The position numbers and the translations under genes are program-made. Under the pieces are notes generated by a model. That model was given only the letters and a program-made list of their open reading frames with translations, was not told where the DNA came from and searched no databases. A stretch of 39,044 bases of DNA from an uncultured Clostridia bacterium (GTDB lineage Bacteria; Bacillota; Clostridia; Christensenellales; UBA1242): positions 1-39,044 of the forward strand of contig CALBKX010000011.1 in the NCBI GenBank assembly GCA_937895935.1. The letters are read 5' to 3'. Every line of letters starts with the position of its first letter. Position 1 is the stretch's first letter. This document shows positions 36,170-39,044 of this stretch, piece by piece.

Positions 36170-38133
36170 TCTGCACTAATTGGTATAAGGTATAATATTC
36201 TGTCATTTGGTGTTTCAGGCAGTTGGTCAACCAACAAAATGTCATCAACATCAGTGAACTTGTTTGCTTTCGCATTAAGAAGATTGTCAGTTTCAGCTTT
36301 GGTATAGGCATCAACCTTTACATTTGCCAATTTCTCGTCAATCTCCGTCTTATTGTAATAATTTTGCAACTGTTCTGTTACATCGACATTGGCGATTGCA
36401 TCATCTACTTCCTGTTTTGTATAGGTATTGGATTGGTCTGCTTTCAAATTCAACTTATCGTCAACTTCCTGTTTGGTATATGTATCAGCCTTGTCTGCCT
36501 TACTATTTAACAAATTATCTGTTTCAGACTTGGTATAGGAATCACCGACATTTGCTTTATTATTTAACAATCCGTCAACCTCTCCTTTTGAATAACAATA
36601 ACCGTCATCAACCTTTCCATCCAACAGTGAATTAACTTCTGACTTGGTATAAGTTGTTTCCTTGTCAGCTTTCAATGCAAGTTTGCCGTCAATATCACCA
36701 GATAATGTTGTCAATTCTGTCTTGTCAGCCTTGAGATTTAATTGATCCTCAACAGTTGTCTTGTAGTTGCTCAAATCCTGTTGCAATGCTGTCAAATCCC
36801 CAACATTAGCCTTTGTTGTGTCGTGTGGGTGAACGTGATTACCTGCCGCATAAGTATTGCTGTCACCAATTGTTGCAACCCCATCCATAAGAGGAAGTAT
36901 TTCAGTCTTTGGTACTGTTTCATCAACGACTGGAACAAGTGAATCAGACCAAGTTCCGCTTGAATAAACCCATTTTGTACCCGTTTCAGCGTTGTATGCA
37001 AAATCACCGTTATGACATTTGTCAAGTGATTGGATTTCAGTTGTTGTATTGTAATAACCTCTAAAATGTTCAGTATCAGTTAACTGTTGTTGGATTGCTT
37101 GAATTGCCTGTTCATTGGCATCAATTCCAACCTGTAATTGGTCGTGCATTGTCTGTGCAGTACCCTTATCTTCTTTGGTCTCAAGTGTTGTCTTAATTCC
37201 TGCAATATCATTGGTATTGGTTGAAACTTTCTGTTCCAATTCAGCAAGACCTTCAGTTGTCGCAATACCCACAGTGCTGATTGTAACGTCATTTCCAACA
37301 AGTGAGACTGATATGTTTGTACCAGCTTTAATATTACTTGCTACAAGGTGGTTTTTAGCCTCATTTTCGAGTGTTGTAACTCTTTGTGATAAACTATCCA
37401 AGTCACTTCTTAAAGTGGCTGTATCGCTCTCTAATTGGTCTATTTTGCCATCCTGTTCAGTGTCCTTGTCTTTTAACGTCTGTATCTCGCTTTCAATGGA
37501 TGTAACCCTTTCTGTAACCTGTGCAATGTCTTGGTTTACTTGTTCAATGTCACCCTCAATTGTCGTGAAATGCTCATCTGTCTGTGTCTTATATTCATTG
37601 AAAGTATTTTCAATATTATCAACCTTTTCAGTAAGTTGTGTAAGGTTGTTGGTTACATTGGTAATCTGTTCGGTTACATTCTGTATATCCTGTGTGGTTG
37701 TCTGTTCAATTCCATCCAATAAGCTATCAACCTCTTCCTTTGTGTAGGTTGTTTCCTTATCTGCCTTGGTATCAAGCATATTGTCTGTCTGACTTCTGGA
37801 ATAAGCGTCCACATCAGCAGCGGTAAGCCATACATCACCTTTCTTTCCATTGACTGAAGTAACTGCCAATGCTGTTGAGGGGTCATATATACCAGCAAGA
37901 CCATCTCCAATTGTGTCCTTGTCATAATATTCACCGTTGATTTGTGCAGGTAAGTCTATTGACCAAACGGAATTCTTGTAAAAATAATCCTCTTTGAGGT
38001 AGAACTTGACATTATCGTTGTTGACAACGTATGTAACGCCATCAATTCCAAACCCCAACTGTCTTGTTATCTGATTGGAATCATCAGTTTCAATAAACTG
38101 TATGTAATTTTCTTTGGTAACAATATATTTCAT
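36166..38133 (-). CDS. Long tail fibre with coiled coil and YTK repeats (655 aa)
   Basis: I chose the ATG ending at 38133 (MKYIVTKENYIQFIETDD), because an earlier one at 38217 would start inside the terminator and promoter signals. After about 100 N-terminal residues come VNGKKGDVWLTAADVDAY, a fibre collar-type motif, then a long coiled coil (about 130-280). Later there are GDSNTYAAGNHVHPHD and at least seven YTKxEVDxLLNxKA-like repeats (about 490-640), typical of trimeric phage fibres. The C-terminus has LVDQLPETPNDRILYLIP. It is the first gene after the DUF285 fibre's terminator and is followed by the propeller-like protein. Confidence 0.75.
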   Translation of the reverse strand: MKYIVTKENYIQFIETDDSNQITRQLGFGIDGVTYVVNNDNVKFYLKEDYFYKNSVWSIDLPAQINGEYYDKDTIGDGLAGIYDPSTALAVTSVNGKKGDVWLTAADVDAYSRSQTDNMLDTKADKETTYTKEEVDSLLDGIEQTTTQDIQNVTEQITNVTNNLTQLTEKVDNIENTFNEYKTQTDEHFTTIEGDIEQVNQDIAQVTERVTSIESEIQTLKDKDTEQDGKIDQLESDTATLRSDLDSLSQRVTTLENEAKNHLVASNIKAGTNISVSLVGNDVTISTVGIATTEGLAELEQKVSTNTNDIAGIKTTLETKEDKGTAQTMHDQLQVGIDANEQAIQAIQQQLTDTEHFRGYYNTTTEIQSLDKCHNGDFAYNAETGTKWVYSSGTWSDSLVPVVDETVPKTEILPLMDGVATIGDSNTYAAGNHVHPHDTTKANVGDLTALQQDLSNYKTTVEDQLNLKADKTELTTLSGDIDGKLALKADKETTYTKSEVNSLLDGKVDDGYCYSKGEVDGLLNNKANVGDSYTKSETDNLLNSKADKADTYTKQEVDDKLNLKADQSNTYTKQEVDDAIANVDVTEQLQNYYNKTEIDEKLANVKVDAYTKAETDNLLNAKANKFTDVDDILLVDQLPETPNDRILYLIPISAE

Positions 38134-38155
38134 TCTTGATAAATTGAATATCGCT

Positions 38156-38173
38156 TTATAACAATAAAGATAT
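38156..38173 (-). promoter_or_regulatory. L-type phage promoter motif
   Basis: The minus strand reads AATATCTTTATTGTTATAA, 23 nt before the long fibre start and directly after the terminator at 38181-38212. Confidence 0.6.
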
Positions 38174-38180
38174 TGTACAC

Positions 38181-38212
38181 AAAAAAGGGATTGATAACCT
38201 AATACCAATCCC
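38181..38212 (-). terminator. Terminator of the DUF285 fibre gene
   Basis: GGGATTGGTATT pairs with AGTTATCAATCCC-like sequence (plus-strand GGGATTGAT at 38187 and ACCAATCCC to 38212), followed on the minus strand by TTTTTT. Confidence 0.75.
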
Positions 38213-38250
38213 AACAAATGAATAAAACATTATTAAAGCATAGAAGTATA

Positions 38251-39044
38251 TTATCTTTCATAACTTGCAATTTTCCATCCTTTTGCAGTCGCTGTCGCAA
38301 TATGTTCTTCTGTTAATTTGCTAAAAACATCTGGATGTATATATATAATATTAGATGAACCTGAAGAACTTATATCTTCTGCATAATTTATAATATTCAT
38401 AACTGAATCAACAGTCAACAATGTACTTTGATTCAAGAAGATACTGTCTTTTAACCCTATAATTCCTCCTAAATTAGTTAATGATGTACAACCATCAAAT
38501 ATATAAGCCATATTAGTTACATTGCTTGTATCAAATAATGGTACTGTTTGTAATGATGTACAATCTCTAAACATAGAACCCATATCAGTTACATTGGAAG
38601 TATTGAATAATGGTACTGTTTGTAATGATGTACAACCATTAAACATAGAACTCATATCAGTTACATTGCTTGTATCAAATTGAGGTACTGTTTGTAATGA
38701 TGTACAACCATTAAACATAGAACTCATATCAGTTACATTGCTTGTATCAAATTGAGGTACTGTTTGTAATGATGTACAATCACTAAACATATAAGCCATA
38801 TTAGTTACCTTGGAAGTATTGAATAATGGTACTGTTTGTAATAATGTACAAAGACTAAACATAGAAGCCATATTAGTTACATTGCTTGTATCAAATAATG
38901 GTACTGTTTGTAATGATGTACAATCTCTAAACATAGAACCCATATCAGTTACATTGGAAGTATTGAATAATGGTACTGTTTGTAATGATGTACAACCATT
39001 AAACATAGAACTCATATCAGTTACATTGCTTGTATCAAATTGAG
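38251..39044 (-). CDS. DUF285/BspA-like repeat fibre or adhesin, C-terminal part (runs off the right edge)
   Basis: About seven copies of a 24-residue unit (MSSMFNGCTSLQTVPLFDTS then NVTD) are followed by a unique C-terminus of 80 residues ending KGWKIASYER, the KLTEEHIATATAKGW type found in Bacteroidetes DUF285 proteins. It joins in frame to the N-terminal part at 1-362 when the ends are overlapped. Such repeats form solenoid surfaces suitable for binding host receptors. The units are nearly identical in DNA, with an exact duplication of 180 nt, so the array is prone to expansion and to assembly collapse. Confidence 0.75.
   Translation of the reverse strand, partial: QFDTSNVTDMSSMFNGCTSLQTVPLFNTSNVTDMGSMFRDCTSLQTVPLFDTSNVTNMASMFSLCTLLQTVPLFNTSKVTNMAYMFSDCTSLQTVPQFDTSNVTDMSSMFNGCTSLQTVPQFDTSNVTDMSSMFNGCTSLQTVPLFNTSNVTDMGSMFRDCTSLQTVPLFDTSNVTNMAYIFDGCTSLTNLGGIIGLKDSIFLNQSTLLTVDSVMNIINYAEDISSSGSSNIIYIHPDVFSKLTEEHIATATAKGWKIASYER
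38505..39044. repeat. 72-bp tandem repeat array in the fibre gene
   Basis: Units start at 38612, 38684, 38756 and so on every 72 bp (24 codons). 38505-38684 recurs exactly at 38865-39044, five units apart, which indicates recent segmental duplication. Confidence 0.85.
38972..39044. repeat. Terminal direct repeat, right copy
   Basis: Identical to bases 1-73; see the left copy. It supports a circular or circularly permuted molecule of about 38,971 bp, with the caveat that the overlap is one unit of an internal tandem repeat. Confidence 0.9.

Noticed and set aside
37115..37747. Long plus-strand frame opposite the long fibre gene
   Set aside because: It is the antisense of a repetitive coiled-coil fibre; serine/valine-rich low-complexity sequence without signals.
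38134..38217. 28-residue N-terminal extension of the long fibre
   Set aside because: It would begin within the terminator and cross the promoter motif.
38505..39044. Regular repeats considered as a CRISPR array
   Set aside because: Units are contiguous 72-bp coding repeats with no unique spacers, and no cas gene is present.
38505..39044. Variable fibre repeats considered as a diversity-generating retroelement
   Set aside because: No reverse transcriptase and no template repeat with adenine-targeted changes was seen.

Overview
The window is almost certainly the whole genome, or nearly the whole genome, of a temperate long-tailed (siphovirus-type) phage of a Bacteroidales host. The gene set points to a phage: terminase small and large subunits, portal, prohead protease fused to a scaffold, HK97-type major capsid protein, a 1392-residue tape measure, tail fibres, a holin-like protein and a tyrosine integrase. 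The host assignment rests on a BACON-like domain, a Bacteroidetes-style integrase active site, BspA/DUF285-type repeats, Bacteroidetes promoter boxes (TAnnTTTG) and AT-rich DNA with weak ribosome binding sites. No tRNA or rRNA gene and no CRISPR array was seen.

Layout. The minus strand carries the long structural region: a thioredoxin-like protein, a sigma-like protein and a membrane protein (25.2-24.0 kb); a tail-chaperone pair joined by a probable -1 frameshift and the terminase (24.0-20.9 kb); neck and tail-tip proteins (20.7-15.2 kb); tape measure (15.1-10.9 kb); protease/scaffold, capsid and tail-tube-like proteins (10.2-5.0 kb); then adhesins and fibres down to base 1. The first 73 bases equal the last 73, and the fibre gene starting at 362 continues in frame at the right end, so the molecule reads as a circle of about 38.97 kb. 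From 38.1 to 33.3 kb the same strand holds more fibres and, unusually, the portal and a connector-like gene at the far end. A free-standing HNH homing endonuclease sits on the plus strand between tape measure and protease.

The plus strand carries a holin-like protein and the integrase (25.3-27.4 kb) and two small genes (32.5-33.2 kb). From 32.1 to 27.5 kb the minus strand carries the replication/early block: a primase-type initiator, three small unknown proteins, another unknown and a spanin-like protein. I recognised no repressor, excisionase or endolysin.

Regulation looks phage-specific. A motif close to AATCTTTATTnATATAA lies 11-35 nt upstream of many starts and follows gene orientation, including plus-strand genes. 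A different motif (TTTCC, about 10 nt, GATATTTATA) precedes four minus-strand early transcripts. The sigma-like protein is a natural candidate to read one of them.

The most unusual structure is a dispersed DNA element: an imperfect hairpin of about 57 bp flanked by AAAAGTGTCA-type iterons. It occurs twice between genes (7.1 and 20.8 kb) and twice inside the primase gene, where the copies are read in different frames and fall between apparent protein domains. A third, hairpin-less iteron cluster lies in another linker of the same gene. This suggests a replication origin built into its own initiator gene, with extra copies elsewhere, or a selfish palindromic element. All functions are read from sequence alone without database searches.
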